64,000 bases of DNA from Streptococcus sp. oral taxon 431 (GCF_001553685.1 NZ_CP014264.1:690001-754000), one strand, 5' to 3'. Positions 10,209-20,686 are shown, numbered from the stretch's first letter. Numbers and translations: made by a program. The notes: generated by a model not told the origin, from the sequence alone.

Positions 10209-12073
10209 GTGATTTTATTGTTGAAAAACTAAGTAAATCTGTTGGTGATAAGACTGTCTTTAAGGATATTTCCTTTATTATCCATGAATTGGACCACATA
10301 GGACTCATTGGTGTCAATGGAACAGGAAAGACGACCTTATTAGATGTTCTTTCAGGCGTTTCAGGTTTTGATGGCGATGTTAGCCCATTTTCAGCAAAGA
10401 GCGATTACAAGATTGGCTATCTAACCCAGGATCCGGATTTTGATGATGGCAAGACTGTCTTGGATACTGTCCTATCAAGTGATTTGAAAGAAATCCAGCT
10501 GATACGTGAATATGAACTACTCATGCTCAACTATAGTGAGGATAAGCAGGCTCGTTTAGAACGGGTTATGGCTGAGATGGATTCCCTCCAAGCTTGGGAA
10601 ATTGAGAGTCAAGTCAAGACTGTTCTCAGTAAACTAGGCATTCAAGACTTATCAACTCCTGTTGGAGCTTTGTCTGGTGGTCTGCGAAGACGGGTTCAGT
10701 TGGCCCAAGTGCTGTTAGGAAATCACGATCTTTTGCTTTTGGATGAACCAACCAACCACTTGGATATTGCCACGATTGAGTGGCTGACCCTCTTTTTGAA
10801 AAATTCCAAGAAAACGGTTCTCTTTATCACCCATGATCGTTATTTCCTAGATGCGCTTTCGACGAGAATTTTCGAGTTGGACCGTGCTGGTTTGACCGAA
10901 TATCAAGGAAATTACCAAGACTATGTTCGCCTCAAGGCTGAACAGGATGAGCGCGATGCAGCTCTTCTTCACAAAAAAGAGCAACTTTATAAGCAAGAAT
11001 TGGCCTGGATGCGCAGACAACCACAGGCTCGTGCAACCAAGCAACAAGCACGTATCAATCGATTCCATGATTTGAAAAAGGAGGTTTCTGATACTAGTGT
11101 TGAGACAGACTTGAGCATGAATTTTGAAACCAGCCGTATCGGTAAGAAGGTCATTGAGTTCAAGGATGTTTCCTTTGCCTATGACGACAAACCGATTCTG
11201 CAGCATTTTAACCTTTTAGTGCAAGCCAAAGACCGTATCGGAATCGTTGGTGACAATGGTGTTGGGAAGTCAACCCTTCTTAACCTAATTGCAGGAAGTT
11301 TGAAACCGACTGAAGGAAAGGTTATTATCGGTGAAACGGTTCGCATCGCCTATTTCTCTCAACAAATCGAAGGCTTGGATGAGAGTAAGCGGGTTATCAA
11401 TTACCTGCAAGAAGTGGCAGAAGAGGTTAAGACTAGCGGTGGTACTACGACATCTATCGCGGAGTTATTAGAACAATTTCTCTTCCCACGCTCAACTCAC
11501 GGCACCTTGATTGAGAAGTTGTCTGGTGGTGAGAAAAAACGTCTCTACCTCCTTAAGTTGCTATTGGAAAAACCCAATGTGCTACTTTTGGACGAGCCGA
11601 CAAATGATTTAGATATTGCGACCTTAACTGTTCTGGAAAATTTTTTACAAGGTTTTGCAGGTCCAGTCTTGACAGTTAGTCACGACCGTTATTTCCTTGA
11701 TAAGGTGGCGACTAAGATTCTTGCTTTTGAGAATGGCATCATACGTCCGTTCTTTGGCCACTATACCGACTACCTAGATGAAAAAGCCTTCGAAGCAGAA
11801 GCAACAAGTCAAGTTCAAAAGGCTGAGAAGGAAAAAGTCGTCAAAGTCCGTGAAGAGAAGAAACGAATGACCTACCAAGAAAAGCAGGAGTGGGCAAGTA
11901 TTGAAAGTGATATCGAAGCCTTGGAAAATCGTATCTCTGTTATTGAAGAGGAAATGCAGGCCAATGGCTCTGACTTTGGGAAGCTAGCTACTCTTCAAAA
12001 AGAGTTAGATGAGAAGAATGAAGCCTTGCTTGAAAAATATGAACGCTATGAATATTTAAGTGAGTTGGCTTAA
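10205..12073 (+). CDS. ABC-F ATPase, Uup-like
   Basis: The 622-aa soluble protein has two nucleotide-binding domains and no membrane segment, as in ABC-F translation factors. Domain 1: Walker [10 protein letters not shown] (about 37-45), signature LSGGLRRR, Walker [12 protein letters not shown]. Domain 2: Walker [10 protein letters not shown] (about 350), signature LSGGEKKR, Walker [12 protein letters not shown]. An arginine/glutamine-rich linker near 260-285 ([16 protein letters not shown]) is the P-site tRNA interaction motif region, and the C-terminal 80 residues form a charged coiled coil as in Uup. It probably acts on ribosomes or branched DNA rather than as a transporter. Confidence 0.9.
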   Translation: MSDFIVEKLSKSVGDKTVFKDISFIIHELDHIGLIGVNGTGKTTLLDVLSGVSGFDGDVSPFSAKSDYKIGYLTQDPDFDDGKTVLDTVLSSDLKEIQLIREYELLMLNYSEDKQARLERVMAEMDSLQAWEIESQVKTVLSKLGIQDLSTPVGALSGGLRRRVQLAQVLLGNHDLLLLDEPTNHLDIATIEWLTLFLKNSKKTVLFITHDRYFLDALSTRIFELDRAGLTEYQGNYQDYVRLKAEQDERDAALLHKKEQLYKQELAWMRRQPQARATKQQARINRFHDLKKEVSDTSVETDLSMNFETSRIGKKVIEFKDVSFAYDDKPILQHFNLLVQAKDRIGIVGDNGVGKSTLLNLIAGSLKPTEGKVIIGETVRIAYFSQQIEGLDESKRVINYLQEVAEEVKTSGGTTTSIAELLEQFLFPRSTHGTLIEKLSGGEKKRLYLLKLLLEKPNVLLLDEPTNDLDIATLTVLENFLQGFAGPVLTVSHDRYFLDKVATKILAFENGIIRPFFGHYTDYLDEKAFEAEATSQVQKAEKEKVVKVREEKKRMTYQEKQEWASIESDIEALENRISVIEEEMQANGSDFGKLATLQKELDEKNEALLEKYERYEYLSELA

Positions 12074-12678
12074 TGGAAGAAAAAATCATCAAATGGAGCA
12101 GTAAGAAAATCATCTGGACTATTCTTCTCTGCTTAGTTGAGTTAGCTTTTCTTCTTTGGATCCTATCTTTTATGATGACCTATCCCAAGGAGGCACCTGT
12201 GGGATTGGTGGCATTAAGACTCTTTGTCTTATTCTTAATCATCATTGTTGGGTGGATTTTGTATGAACGTTTGCGACTTCTTTTTTCAGATAAAGAGTAT
12301 TTGAAATGTACGGCGCAAGGTTTTTCCTATAAGCCACATCCTAAAAAAGATTGGCAGTTTTATTCCTGGGGGCAGGTAGAAACGTTTTCTCTTATGAGAA
12401 TCAAGGGTGGAAGAAGTTCAAGGGATTTTTATACTATTGAAGTTCATTTTTTTGACAAGGATTTTATAAAACCCAATTCTTTATGGAATCGTCTACGAAG
12501 TAGATTTTCGACTGCAAAGCAATCAAATGTTTTGAAAATCCCAATCTACTTGCTGGATGTCGGTTTACCGCGAAGAGTCTTTGAAGCCATGTCCTACTTT
12601 GAGCGAGAGTGGCGTATCGAACAAAATCGTCAACTCAATCAAAACTCTAAAAGCAAAAAGAAGGAAAGATTTCATTAA
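12073..12678 (+). CDS. Hypothetical two-helix membrane protein
   Basis: I do not recognise a family. The 201-aa protein has a short basic N-terminus, two membrane helices (about residues 14-34 and 44-66), and a soluble C-terminal part with alternating hydrophobic residues that could be a PH-like beta domain. The tail is very basic and Gln/Asn/Lys-rich. It overlaps the ABC-F stop (TAATG), so it is the last gene of the dapB operon. A separate promoter follows before apt. Confidence 0.7.
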   Translation: MEEKIIKWSSKKIIWTILLCLVELAFLLWILSFMMTYPKEAPVGLVALRLFVLFLIIIVGWILYERLRLLFSDKEYLKCTAQGFSYKPHPKKDWQFYSWGQVETFSLMRIKGGRSSRDFYTIEVHFFDKDFIKPNSLWNRLRSRFSTAKQSNVLKIPIYLLDVGLPRRVFEAMSYFEREWRIEQNRQLNQNSKSKKKERFH

Positions 12679-12759
12679 ACGAGCAATAGTTACAGATTTG
12701 ATTAGAAGCCTTGGACTCAGTTTCCAGGGTTTCTTTCTATTTCTCTTTTCTAAGATTTA

Positions 12760-12768
12760 TGGTATAAT
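12760..12768 (+). promoter_or_regulatory. Extended -10 promoter of apt
   Basis: TGGTATAAT is a perfect extended -10, ending 32 bases upstream of the apt start. Confidence 0.7.
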
Positions 12769-12800
12769 AGGGAGTAAAAACTTAAAAAGAAAGAAATGCT

Positions 12801-13313
12801 ATGAACTTAAAAGATTACATTGCAAGTATTGAAAATTATCCACAAGAAGGAATTACATTCCGTGATATCAGCCCTTTGATGGCTAACGGCAATGCCTACA
12901 GCTACGCTGTTCGTGAAATTGTTCAATATGCTACTGACAAAAAGATTGATATGATCGTAGGACCAGAAGCGCGTGGATTTATCGTTGGATGTCCAGTTGC
13001 TTTTGAGTTGGGAATTGGTTTTGCACCTGTGCGTAAACCAGGAAAATTGCCACGCGAAGTGATTTCAGCTGACTATGAAAAAGAATATGGTGTTGATACT
13101 TTGACTATGCACGCAGATGCTATCAAACCAGGACAACGTGTTCTTATCGTAGATGACCTCTTGGCAACAGGTGGTACTGTTAAGGCTACAATCGAAATGA
13201 TTGAAAAATTGGGTGGAGTCGTAGCAGGTTGCGCCTTCTTGATCGAACTTGATGAGCTTAAAGGTCGTGAAGCTATCGGAGATTACGACTACAAGGTGCT
13301 TATGCATTATTAA
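12801..13313 (+). CDS. apt: Adenine phosphoribosyltransferase
   Basis: Apt salvages adenine to AMP using PRPP. The 170-aa product has the expected length, the N-terminal [18 protein letters not shown] signature, and the PRPP-binding loop [14 protein letters not shown] near 112-125. SD AAAGAAAG is weak but no alternative start is better. The gene has its own promoter and terminator, and so is a monocistronic unit. Confidence 0.95.
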   Translation: MNLKDYIASIENYPQEGITFRDISPLMANGNAYSYAVREIVQYATDKKIDMIVGPEARGFIVGCPVAFELGIGFAPVRKPGKLPREVISADYEKEYGVDTLTMHADAIKPGQRVLIVDDLLATGGTVKATIEMIEKLGGVVAGCAFLIELDELKGREAIGDYDYKVLMHY

Positions 13314-13316
13314 TGA

Positions 13317-13342
13317 AAAACAGTCCCTAGGGCTGTTTTCTC
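13317..13342 (+). terminator. Terminator of apt
   Basis: AAAACAGTCC pairs with GGGCTGTTTT around a 3-base loop (one G-U pair), followed by a short T/C run, directly after the apt stop. Confidence 0.8.
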
Positions 13343-13385
13343 TTCATCTGATATAAAAATAAGCTATACCTAGTTAGAGAAAAAC

Positions 13386-13419
13386 TATAATTGAAAACTA
13401 TATCTTCTTACAGTATAAT
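13386..13419 (+). promoter_or_regulatory. metA promoter with MtaR/MetR-type operator
   Basis: TATAATTGAAAACTATA (13386-13402) is an imperfect copy of the 17-bp palindrome TATAGTTTnAAACTATA known for the LysR-type methionine regulators MtaR/MetR of streptococci; its right half is exact. It overlaps a -35 TTGAAA (13391-13396), which is followed after 17 bases by a perfect -10 TATAAT (13414-13419). A perfect copy of the operator precedes metE at 57487. Confidence 0.65.
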
Positions 13420-13506
13420 AAAGGGAAGGACTTTCGTCAGCTGATTTTTTCATTTGATGACTGTATGTTCACTTGAGCCTAAACTTGATACAGTAAGGAG
13501 ATTTCC

Positions 13507-14451
13507 ATGCCGATTCGAATAGATAAAAAATTACCAGCAGTTGAGATTTTACGAACGGAAAATATTTTCGTCATGGATGACCAGCGGGCGGCTCATCAGG
13601 ATATTCGACCACTGAAAATTCTGATTTTAAACTTGATGCCACAGAAGATGGTTACAGAGACTCAGCTTTTACGACATTTAGCTAATACTCCTTTGCAGTT
13701 AGATATTGATTTCTTATATATGGAAAGTCATCAGTCGAAAACAACTCGTTCTGAACATATGGAGACTTTTTATAAGACCTTCTCGGAAGTTCAAGACCAG
13801 TATTTTGATGGCTTGATTATCACAGGAGCACCAGTTGAGCATCTCCCTTTTGAAGAAGTGGACTATTGGGAGGAATTTACTCAGGTCATTGATTGGTCAA
13901 AGACTCATGTCTTTTCAACCCTGCATATTTGCTGGGGAGCACAGGCTGGCCTCTACTATCGTTACGGCGTAGATAAACACCAGATGGCTCAAAAACTTTC
14001 GGGAATTTATCCTCAGGATGTTTTAAAAGAAGGTCATCTTTTGCTGAGAGGTTTTGATGATTTGTATGTATCTCCCCATTCTCGTCACACAGAAATTCTC
14101 AAAGAAGACATTGTAAATAAAACAAATTTAGAGATCTTAGCATCTGGAAAAGAAGTGGGAATCTCTATCCTTGCAAGCCGAGATTTAAGAGAAGTTTATA
14201 GCTTTGGGCATTTGGAGTATGATCGTGATACGCTAGCCAAGGAATATTTTAGAGATCTAGATGCTGGTTTAGATCCCCATATACCAGAAAATTATTTCAA
14301 AAATGATGACATCCATGAACTTCCTTGTATGCGTTGGAGTTCCTCAGCAGCTCTCTTTTTCAGTAACTGGGTAAATTATGCAGTTTACCAAGAAACGCCT
14401 TTTGAGTGGAAGAGTGCAGAAGAAGATGTGTCTCATTTTGGATATTTATAA
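13507..14451 (+). CDS. metA: Homoserine O-acetyltransferase (MetA type)
   Basis: MetA activates homoserine for methionine synthesis. The 314-aa protein has the catalytic cysteine in HICWGAQAG (Cys142), Lys47 in LNLMPQK, and the GHLEYDRD segment carrying the catalytic His/Glu pair near 235-237. Residue 111 is glutamate (GAPVE), which in characterised MetA enzymes selects acetyl-CoA; succinyl-specific enzymes have glycine there. The product is therefore better named acetyl- than succinyltransferase, although many annotations use the latter. The upstream operator suggests control by methionine. dnaD follows after eight bases. Confidence 0.93.
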   Translation: MPIRIDKKLPAVEILRTENIFVMDDQRAAHQDIRPLKILILNLMPQKMVTETQLLRHLANTPLQLDIDFLYMESHQSKTTRSEHMETFYKTFSEVQDQYFDGLIITGAPVEHLPFEEVDYWEEFTQVIDWSKTHVFSTLHICWGAQAGLYYRYGVDKHQMAQKLSGIYPQDVLKEGHLLLRGFDDLYVSPHSRHTEILKEDIVNKTNLEILASGKEVGISILASRDLREVYSFGHLEYDRDTLAKEYFRDLDAGLDPHIPENYFKNDDIHELPCMRWSSSAALFFSNWVNYAVYQETPFEWKSAEEDVSHFGYL

Positions 14452-14459
14452 GAGGAATT

Positions 14460-15134
14460 ATGACATATTTAGACGCTTTCAAATCAGGGAACTTGGTGTT
14501 ACCAAGTGCTCTGCTCTTAAACTACAATCAACTTTTCTCATCAAGCGATGATTTCTTAGTTTGGCAATTCTTTTACCTACAAAATACAACAGTTTTAGGG
14601 GAATTGTCCCCAAGTCAAATCGCTGAGAAAATAGGCAAGCAAGTCTATGAAGTCAATCAAGCGATTTCCAGATTGACAGAAAAAGGCTTACTCCAATATC
14701 GTACGATTGAACTCAGTGGAGAAATAGAAGTTATTTTTGATGCGACTTTGGCTTTAAAGCGCTTAGACCAACTTTTTGAAAAGCAAGAACCAAACCAAGC
14801 GCTACCCGCTAAAAATGATTTGAAAGACTTGGTGGAAACCTTCCAACAAGAACTAGGGCGTCTCTTGAGTCCTTTTGAGATCGAAGATTTAGAAAAGAGT
14901 TTGAAAGAAGACGGAACCAGTGCGGACCTGATCAAAGAGGCCCTACGTGAGGCCGTTTTAAATGGAAAACCAAATTGGAAGTATATCCAAGCTATCCTAC
15001 GAAACTGGCGTCATGAAGGAATTAAGAGTGTAGTCCAGGTAGAGGCGAAGCGTCAGGAGAGAGAAGCGACTAATCCTCAAAATGTTCAAGTTTCTGCAGA
15101 TTTTCAAAATGCTATGGATCTTTGGAAAGATTAA
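14460..15134 (+). CDS. dnaD: DnaD-domain replication protein
   Basis: The 224-aa product has the DnaD layout: an N-terminal winged-helix part (about 1-100) with oligomerisation function and a C-terminal DnaD domain ending in the NWKYIQAILRNWRHEGI motif that contacts DNA and DnaA. DnaD helps DnaA and DnaB load the replicative helicase at oriC and at restart sites. The start at 14460 follows AGAGGA; a longer in-frame start at 14406 would lie inside metA and has no SD. Confidence 0.9.
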   Translation: MTYLDAFKSGNLVLPSALLLNYNQLFSSSDDFLVWQFFYLQNTTVLGELSPSQIAEKIGKQVYEVNQAISRLTEKGLLQYRTIELSGEIEVIFDATLALKRLDQLFEKQEPNQALPAKNDLKDLVETFQQELGRLLSPFEIEDLEKSLKEDGTSADLIKEALREAVLNGKPNWKYIQAILRNWRHEGIKSVVQVEAKRQEREATNPQNVQVSADFQNAMDLWKD

Positions 15135-15154
15135 TTTTAAATATTGATAATAGA

Positions 15155-15202
15155 AAAAATGCCTACAGGCTGGAAAGAAAATCTGGCTTGTGGGCATTTT
15201 TC
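15155..15202. terminator. Bidirectional terminator between dnaD and amylase
   Basis: AAAAATGCC with further pairing to ACAGGC matches GCTTGTGGGCATTTTT across a 14-base loop. A-run before and T-run after let it work for both convergent genes. Confidence 0.85.
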
Positions 15203-15211
15203 TATAAGAAC

Positions 15212-16663
15212 TTAGTTAGCCAGTCCCCATACACTAAGCGAGCGTTCTGTAACTGGGAAATCTCCATAACCTTCAGCATTAATCGTTACTTGGTCAGGAT
15301 GGTTACCAAGCAAATCAACAAAGGTTTGGTCAGCCCATTCTTGACCGACGAACATGGTCTTGCAGTTTTCTTGGGCATTAGAAATCACGATGGCAAGTGG
15401 TGATTGATTTTCAGCTCCTGAACGGACCCAACCGATACAATTAGGGTCATCAAAGTAGTCCGTTTGCTCTCCATAAGCCAACTCTTTTCGAATAGCTAGC
15501 AAACGGTCAAGAACATCTTTGAAATCTTGCTGAGCATATTGACCAGAAATACCGTAGTAGTCTCCATAAAAGACACATGGGAGCCCCTGCTCTCGCAAAA
15601 GAATGAGGGCGTAGGCTGCTGGTTTAAACCATTCTTCAACAGTGGATTCAAGAGCCTGGCCACGTTGAGTATCATGATTATCGACAAAGGTTACAGCTCG
15701 GTCTGGATTGAATTGAACCAGACTATCATCAAAGATGGTTGTTAAATCATAGTCTTCTCCAGCCTTGCTTGCTTCAAAGAGATTTTGGTGAAGGCGAACA
15801 TCGACAAGATCAAAGCGCTCTTCAATCTTTTCAAGGTAGTCCAGATTTGCTTCCTTGTCTGGATTCCAGAATTCTCCAAAGACATAGAAATCTTGGCCAT
15901 ATTTTTCTTTAATATCGCGAATGAAGTTGCGCATAAAGAAAGAGTCTATGTGTTTAACTGCATCCAAACGGAAACCAGCTACACCAGTCGTTTCCATAAA
16001 CCAATCTGCCCAGTCGTAAATATTTTGTATCACTTCAGGATGTTTGAAATCTAGATCGGCATACATGAGATAGTCGTAATTGCCATTCTCATTGTCGACT
16101 AATTCCTCATGAGCCCAACCTTTGTTGTCTCCCTGTATCAGATAGATCCCAGATTTATGGCGTTTAGCATCATAGTCAGTTCCAGTAAAGTGGTACCAGT
16201 GCCAGTGGAAGTCATTGTAGGTGTTTTGTCGTCCGTCAAAGGTAAAACCAGTCCAGCCATTGATGGTAAAAGGTTCTCCTAGTTCCACAGTTCGATCTTC
16301 TGGATCCACTTCTATTACTTGGAAAGATTCTAAATGGTCAGCGGCTGCCTTATGATTTAAGACGATATCAGCCATTGGTTGAATCCCATGAGATTTTAAA
16401 GTTTGGATGGCATGAAGATAGTCTTCTTTAAAGCCATACTTGGTACGTACAGTACCCTTCTGATTAAATTCTCCAAGGTCAAACAAGTCATAGACGCCAT
16501 AACCAACATCCTTTTCATTTGTTGCTTTAAAAGCAGGGGGCATCCAAATGTGACTAATGCCTAAGTTGGCTAGATGTTCAGCGTCGTCAGCTAGGCGTGT
16601 CCAGTGATTTCCATCGTGGGGGAGATACCACTCAAAATATTGCATTAGGGTTTGATTTTTCAT
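15212..16663 (-). CDS. Cytoplasmic alpha-amylase (GH13)
   Basis: The 483-aa protein is a GH13 subfamily 5 type alpha-amylase that cleaves internal alpha-1,4 bonds of maltodextrins or glycogen. The catalytic triad is visible: nucleophile Asp234 in GFRLDAVKHID, acid/base Glu264 in VFGEFW, and Asp331 in FVDNHD. Region I is ADIVLNH near 98-104. There is no signal peptide, so it acts inside the cell, probably on imported maltodextrin or stored glycogen. Its promoter contains a perfect CcpA palindrome, predicting repression by glucose. Confidence 0.93.
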   Translation of the reverse strand: MKNQTLMQYFEWYLPHDGNHWTRLADDAEHLANLGISHIWMPPAFKATNEKDVGYGVYDLFDLGEFNQKGTVRTKYGFKEDYLHAIQTLKSHGIQPMADIVLNHKAAADHLESFQVIEVDPEDRTVELGEPFTINGWTGFTFDGRQNTYNDFHWHWYHFTGTDYDAKRHKSGIYLIQGDNKGWAHEELVDNENGNYDYLMYADLDFKHPEVIQNIYDWADWFMETTGVAGFRLDAVKHIDSFFMRNFIRDIKEKYGQDFYVFGEFWNPDKEANLDYLEKIEERFDLVDVRLHQNLFEASKAGEDYDLTTIFDDSLVQFNPDRAVTFVDNHDTQRGQALESTVEEWFKPAAYALILLREQGLPCVFYGDYYGISGQYAQQDFKDVLDRLLAIRKELAYGEQTDYFDDPNCIGWVRSGAENQSPLAIVISNAQENCKTMFVGQEWADQTFVDLLGNHPDQVTINAEGYGDFPVTERSLSVWGLAN

Positions 16664-16695
16664 AGTTGATCCTCTTACTTACAGTGATGAGAATT

Positions 16696-16734
16696 ATTGT
16701 AGCATAAAGTCAGTTTCTGCGCAAACGTTTGCGC
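16696..16734 (-). promoter_or_regulatory. Amylase promoter with CcpA operator (cre)
   Basis: On the minus strand TGCTACAAT is an extended -10 (TACAAT at 16696-16701). Its expected -35 position falls inside the perfect 16-bp palindrome GCGCAAACGTTTGCGC (16719-16734), which fits the catabolite-response element consensus. CcpA bound there would block RNA polymerase. Confidence 0.8.
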
Positions 16735-16892
16735 TTAAATTAAACTCTTTAAATTTTATGTCTATTTTTCAACTAGAAGTGTTGAAATATATAAAATAAA
16801 AATAGTAGGACTAATGGGAGGAAAAATTCTCTCAGATAGGGCAAGATGATGGATAAATCAATAGTTTCTATTTTGTGAATTGTCATAAAATT

Positions 16893-16901
16893 TGTTATAA
16901 T
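16893..16901 (+). promoter_or_regulatory. Extended -10 promoter of the methyltransferase/aro operon
   Basis: TGTTATAAT, with a possible -35 TTGTGA 17 bases before the hexamer. The -10 ends seven bases before the ATG at 16909, so transcription should start at or beside the start codon. Confidence 0.7.
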
Positions 16902-16908
16902 AGTGTTT

Positions 16909-18072
16909 ATGAATAAAGTATTCGTCAGTAGACGTGTTGAAAAAAAACTAAACCAAGGTCTAGTACTTTTGGAGGAAATTGATTTTCCAGAACTATCTGA
17001 AACTGATCAAGAAGTTGAGTTATTGAGTCAAAACAAGCAGTTTTTGGGCAAGGCCTATTTATCTCGTCAAAATAAGGGGATTGGTTGGTTTGTAACGAAC
17101 CAGAAGCTTTCTTTTAACCAAAAATTCTTTGAAAGTTTGTTTGAAAAAGCCAAACAAAAACGTTCTGCTTACTATCAAGATGAGTTGACAACTGCCTTTC
17201 GTTTGTTTAATCAAGAAGGCGATGGTTTTGGTGGAATGACTTTGGATCTCTATGGAGATTATGTTGTTTTTTCATGGTATAACTCCTATATCTATGGACT
17301 TCGCCAACAGATCTTAGCAGCTTTTGCTCAGGTTTTCCCTGAAGTCTTAGGTGCCTATGAAAAGATTCGTTTTAAAGGTCTAGACTATGAGTCTGCCCAT
17401 ATCTATGGTCAAGAAGCACCAGAAAATTTTACAGTTCTTGAGAATGGTGTCCTCTATCAAGTCTTTATGAACGACGGTCTTATGACAGGCATCTTCTTGG
17501 ACCAACATGAAGTGCGTGGTAGCTTGGTTGATGGTTTAGCCATGGGCAAGTCCTTGCTAAATATGTTTTCCTACACAGCAGCTTTCTCAGTTGCTGCAGC
17601 CATGGGAGGAGCTAGTGAAACAACCTCTGTAGACCTAGCCAAACGTTCAAGAGAACTGTCAGAAGCTCATTTTCATGCCAATGGACTCAGTCTTGACAGT
17701 CATCGTTTCATCGTCATGGATGTCTTTGAATACTTTAAATACGCTAAACGCAAGGGCTTGTCTTATGATGTGATCGTTCTGGATCCACCTAGCTTTGCCC
17801 GTAATAAAAAGCAAACCTTCTCTGTAGCTAAGGACTATCACAAGTTGATTTCCCAGAGTTTAGAGATTTTAAATCCGGGAGGTATGATCATTGCTAGCAC
17901 CAATGCTGCCAATGTTTCCCGTCAAAAATTTATAGAACAAATCGACAAAGGATTCGCAGGAAGAAAATATCAGGTTCTTCAAAAGTATGGACTTCCAGCA
18001 GACTTTGTCTACAATGAAAAAGATGAAAGTAGTAATTACCTCAAGGTGATTAGCATGAAGGTAACTAAATGA
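16909..18072 (+). CDS. Class I rRNA methyltransferase (RlmI-like)
   Basis: This 387-aa SAM-dependent methyltransferase has an N-terminal PUA-like domain (about 1-75), a linker domain, and a Rossmann methyltransferase domain. SAM motif I is [20 protein letters not shown] (about 220-240), and [11 protein letters not shown] near 287 is the NPPY-like catalytic motif of the RlmI/RlmK family, which make m5C in 23S rRNA; the exact target is not known. The start at 16909 is chosen; a GTG at 16903 lies too close to the -10 box. No SD is visible, pointing to a leaderless message. It overlaps aroD by four bases. Confidence 0.85.
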   Translation: MNKVFVSRRVEKKLNQGLVLLEEIDFPELSETDQEVELLSQNKQFLGKAYLSRQNKGIGWFVTNQKLSFNQKFFESLFEKAKQKRSAYYQDELTTAFRLFNQEGDGFGGMTLDLYGDYVVFSWYNSYIYGLRQQILAAFAQVFPEVLGAYEKIRFKGLDYESAHIYGQEAPENFTVLENGVLYQVFMNDGLMTGIFLDQHEVRGSLVDGLAMGKSLLNMFSYTAAFSVAAAMGGASETTSVDLAKRSRELSEAHFHANGLSLDSHRFIVMDVFEYFKYAKRKGLSYDVIVLDPPSFARNKKQTFSVAKDYHKLISQSLEILNPGGMIIASTNAANVSRQKFIEQIDKGFAGRKYQVLQKYGLPADFVYNEKDESSNYLKVISMKVTK

Positions 18073-18746
18073 AATTAGTCGTTTCAGTAATGCCAAAGAG
18101 TTTGGAAGAGGCGCAAGGAATCGATGCCATGCGGTATGTTGATGCTGATATCATTGAGTGGCGTGCCGATTTCCTACCAAAGGAAGCTATTTTACAGGTA
18201 GCCCCAGCTATTTTTGAAAAATTTGCAGGTCGCGAACTCCTCTTTACCCTACGAACTCGTGCTGAGGGAGGAGAGATAGATTTGGATTCGGCAGAGTATG
18301 TACAAATTATCAAAGATGTAGCTCAACTCTATCAACCAGAATATATTGATTTTGAGTATTTTTCTCACAAGGATGTTTTTGAAGAGATGCTTGATTTTCC
18401 AAATCTAGTCTTGAGTTATCATAACTTTCAAGAAACTCCAGAGAATATGATGGAAATCTTATCCGAGCTAACCAGTCTAACTCCGAAAGTGGTTAAAGTA
18501 TCGGTTATGGCTCAAACAGAACAAGATGTATTGGATCTTATGAACTTTACACGTGGCTTTAAAACATTGAACCCAGAACAAGAATATGTGACGATTTCTA
18601 TGGGGAAAGTGGGTAAGGTTTCTCGTATCACTTCAGATGTGACGGGTTCTAGCTGGTCTTTTGCAAGTCTGGATGAAGCCAGTGCTCCAGGACAGATTTC
18701 ACTTTCTAGCATGAAAAAAATTCGGGAGATACTAAATGAAGATTGA
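18069..18746 (+). CDS. aroD: 3-dehydroquinate dehydratase, type I
   Basis: AroD converts 3-dehydroquinate to 3-dehydroshikimate by a Schiff-base mechanism. The 225-aa TIM-barrel protein has the metal-free type I residues: catalytic His in [10 protein letters not shown] (about 119) and Schiff-base Lys in [11 protein letters not shown] (about 145). EWRADF near 30 is the substrate-binding signature. It overlaps the upstream methyltransferase by four bases and the aroE start by 11, and is the first enzyme gene of the aro operon. Confidence 0.95.
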   Translation: MKLVVSVMPKSLEEAQGIDAMRYVDADIIEWRADFLPKEAILQVAPAIFEKFAGRELLFTLRTRAEGGEIDLDSAEYVQIIKDVAQLYQPEYIDFEYFSHKDVFEEMLDFPNLVLSYHNFQETPENMMEILSELTSLTPKVVKVSVMAQTEQDVLDLMNFTRGFKTLNPEQEYVTISMGKVGKVSRITSDVTGSSWSFASLDEASAPGQISLSSMKKIREILNED

Positions 18747-19593
18747 TGGCTACACACGTTTAGCAGCTGTAGTCGCCAATCCTATCAAACATTCCATTTC
18801 TCCCTTCATTCACAATCAAGCTTTTGAAGCAACTCATACCAATGGTGTCTATGTAGCTTGGGAAGTAGAAGCGACTGACTTGGCAGAAACAGTTGCAAAT
18901 GTTCGTCGCTATCAGATGTTTGGGATCAATCTTTCCATGCCTTACAAGGAGCAGGTGATTTCTTATTTGGATCAGTTGAGTGAAGAAGCTCGGTTGATTG
19001 GTGCTGTCAATACAGTGGTGAATCGAGAGGGAACTTTAATCGGATATAACACAGATGGCAAGGGATTCTTTAAGAGCTTGCCTTCTTTTAAAATATCTGG
19101 GAAAAGAATGGTATTGTTAGGAGCTGGCGGTGCAGCCAAGGCAATTTTGGCGCAGGCAATCTTGGATGGAGTCAGTCAAGTTTCTGTCTTTGTACGTTCG
19201 GCTTCAATAGAAAAAACAAGACCTTACTTAGAAAAACTACAAAATGAAACAGGGTTTAAAGTAGATTTATTTGCTTTAGAAGATGTTTCTGAACTGCAAG
19301 CAAGGATAATTGATTCGGATTTACTGGTAAATGCGACTAGTGTTGGCATGGATGGAGTATCTCTGCCAATCCCAGCAAGTGTCGTTTTACCAGAGAAGCT
19401 TTTGGTAGCTGATGTGATTTATCAACCCTTTGAGACACCATTTTTTAATTGGGCAAGAAACCAGGGCAATCATGCTGTTAATGGCCTGGGCATGTTGCTT
19501 TACCAAGCAGCTGAAGCTTTTCAGTTATGGACCGGCAAGAAAATGCCAACCGATCAAATCTGGGAATTACTAAAACAAAAGTATCAAAAATGA
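18736..19593 (+). CDS. aroE: Shikimate dehydrogenase
   Basis: AroE reduces 3-dehydroshikimate to shikimate with NADPH. The 285-aa protein has the shikimate-binding start [16 protein letters not shown], catalytic Lys in [10 protein letters not shown] (about 70) and Asp in NTDGKGF (about 106), and the NADP loop [10 protein letters not shown] near 128-137. The start codon lies inside the end of aroD. Length is normal. Confidence 0.95.
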   Translation: MKIDGYTRLAAVVANPIKHSISPFIHNQAFEATHTNGVYVAWEVEATDLAETVANVRRYQMFGINLSMPYKEQVISYLDQLSEEARLIGAVNTVVNREGTLIGYNTDGKGFFKSLPSFKISGKRMVLLGAGGAAKAILAQAILDGVSQVSVFVRSASIEKTRPYLEKLQNETGFKVDLFALEDVSELQARIIDSDLLVNATSVGMDGVSLPIPASVVLPEKLLVADVIYQPFETPFFNWARNQGNHAVNGLGMLLYQAAEAFQLWTGKKMPTDQIWELLKQKYQK

Positions 19594-19609
19594 AAAAAGG
19601 AGAACTGCT

Positions 19610-20677
19610 ATGAAAATCAAAATAGACCTTCCCCACCATCCTTATGATATTCAGATTGAAAAAGGATGCCTGTCTCAAGCAGGAAAATGGTTGAGGGAAC
19701 TTTGGCAACCGCAAAAAGTCGTTATCATTACAGATAACCATGTGGCTTCTCTCTATGCAGAAAAAGTAAAATTGAGCTTAGAGGATGCTGGTTTTCAAGT
19801 GGCAGTTTTTGACTTTCTAGAGGGTGAAGAGCGAAAAAATCTAACCACGGTTCAAAAAGCTTATGAATTTCTAGTTAAGCAAGACTTGACTCGCAGTGAT
19901 GGAATCGTAGCTTTAGGTGGTGGTGTAGTTGGTGATTTGGCTGGCTTTGTAGCCTCAACCTATATGCGAAGTATTCACTTTGTTCAAATTCCGACTAGCT
20001 TGACAGCTCAAGTTGACTCTTCAATCGGAGGTAAGACAGGAGTGAATACTCCTTTTGCCAAGAATATGGTGGGAACTTTTGCACAGCCAGATGGTGTTTT
20101 GATTGACCCAACTGTTCTTGAGACCTTAGGTAAGAGAGAGTTGATTGAAGGAATGGGTGAAGTCATCAAGTATGGCTTAATTGAAGATCCAGAACTCTGG
20201 GACTTATTATCTGAAATGGATGGTTCTGTAGAGAGTATTTTGGAGCATTCAGAAAGTTTGATTGAGCATTCTTGCCAGGTGAAGCGAAAGATGGTAGTTG
20301 AGGATGAATTGGACAATGGCATTCGTCTGTATCTCAACTTTGGTCATACAATCGGCCATGCTATTGAAGCAACTGCTGGTTACGGAAAAGTCATGCACGG
20401 TGAGGCAGTAGCTATGGGAATGGTTCAGGTTTCTAAGGTAGCAGAACAAAAAGGCCTTATGCCAGCTGGAATCACTCAGTCTATCCGAGAAATGTGTCAG
20501 AAATTTGGCCTTCCTGTGGGTTATGAAAACTGGGACCTTGATAAGCTCTATCAGGCTTTGACTCACGATAAAAAAGCGCGTGGCAATACTTTGAAATTAG
20601 TCTTGGTACCAGAGCTTGGTTCAGCAAGGATTCACCCAGTTTCTCTCGAAGAAATGAAAGATTACTTAGTAAAATAA
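19610..20677 (+). CDS. aroB: 3-dehydroquinate synthase
   Basis: AroB cyclises DAHP to 3-dehydroquinate using NAD and a metal ion. The 355-aa protein carries the NAD-binding [14 protein letters not shown] (about 103-116), the [19 protein letters not shown] segment, and metal-binding residues Glu in [10 protein letters not shown] and His in [11 protein letters not shown] and MHGEAVA. The gene lies after aroD and aroE although its reaction precedes theirs. Confidence 0.96.
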   Translation: MKIKIDLPHHPYDIQIEKGCLSQAGKWLRELWQPQKVVIITDNHVASLYAEKVKLSLEDAGFQVAVFDFLEGEERKNLTTVQKAYEFLVKQDLTRSDGIVALGGGVVGDLAGFVASTYMRSIHFVQIPTSLTAQVDSSIGGKTGVNTPFAKNMVGTFAQPDGVLIDPTVLETLGKRELIEGMGEVIKYGLIEDPELWDLLSEMDGSVESILEHSESLIEHSCQVKRKMVVEDELDNGIRLYLNFGHTIGHAIEATAGYGKVMHGEAVAMGMVQVSKVAEQKGLMPAGITQSIREMCQKFGLPVGYENWDLDKLYQALTHDKKARGNTLKLVLVPELGSARIHPVSLEEMKDYLVK

Positions 20678-20686
20678 GGAGAATGT

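Noticed and set aside
12557..12832. 91-codon frame overlapping the end of the membrane protein and the apt start
   Set aside because: It spans the apt promoter and SD and is out of frame with both genes; no SD of its own.
14406..14459. Longer start of dnaD inside metA
   Set aside because: No SD, and the extra residues are the out-of-frame reading of metA's end.
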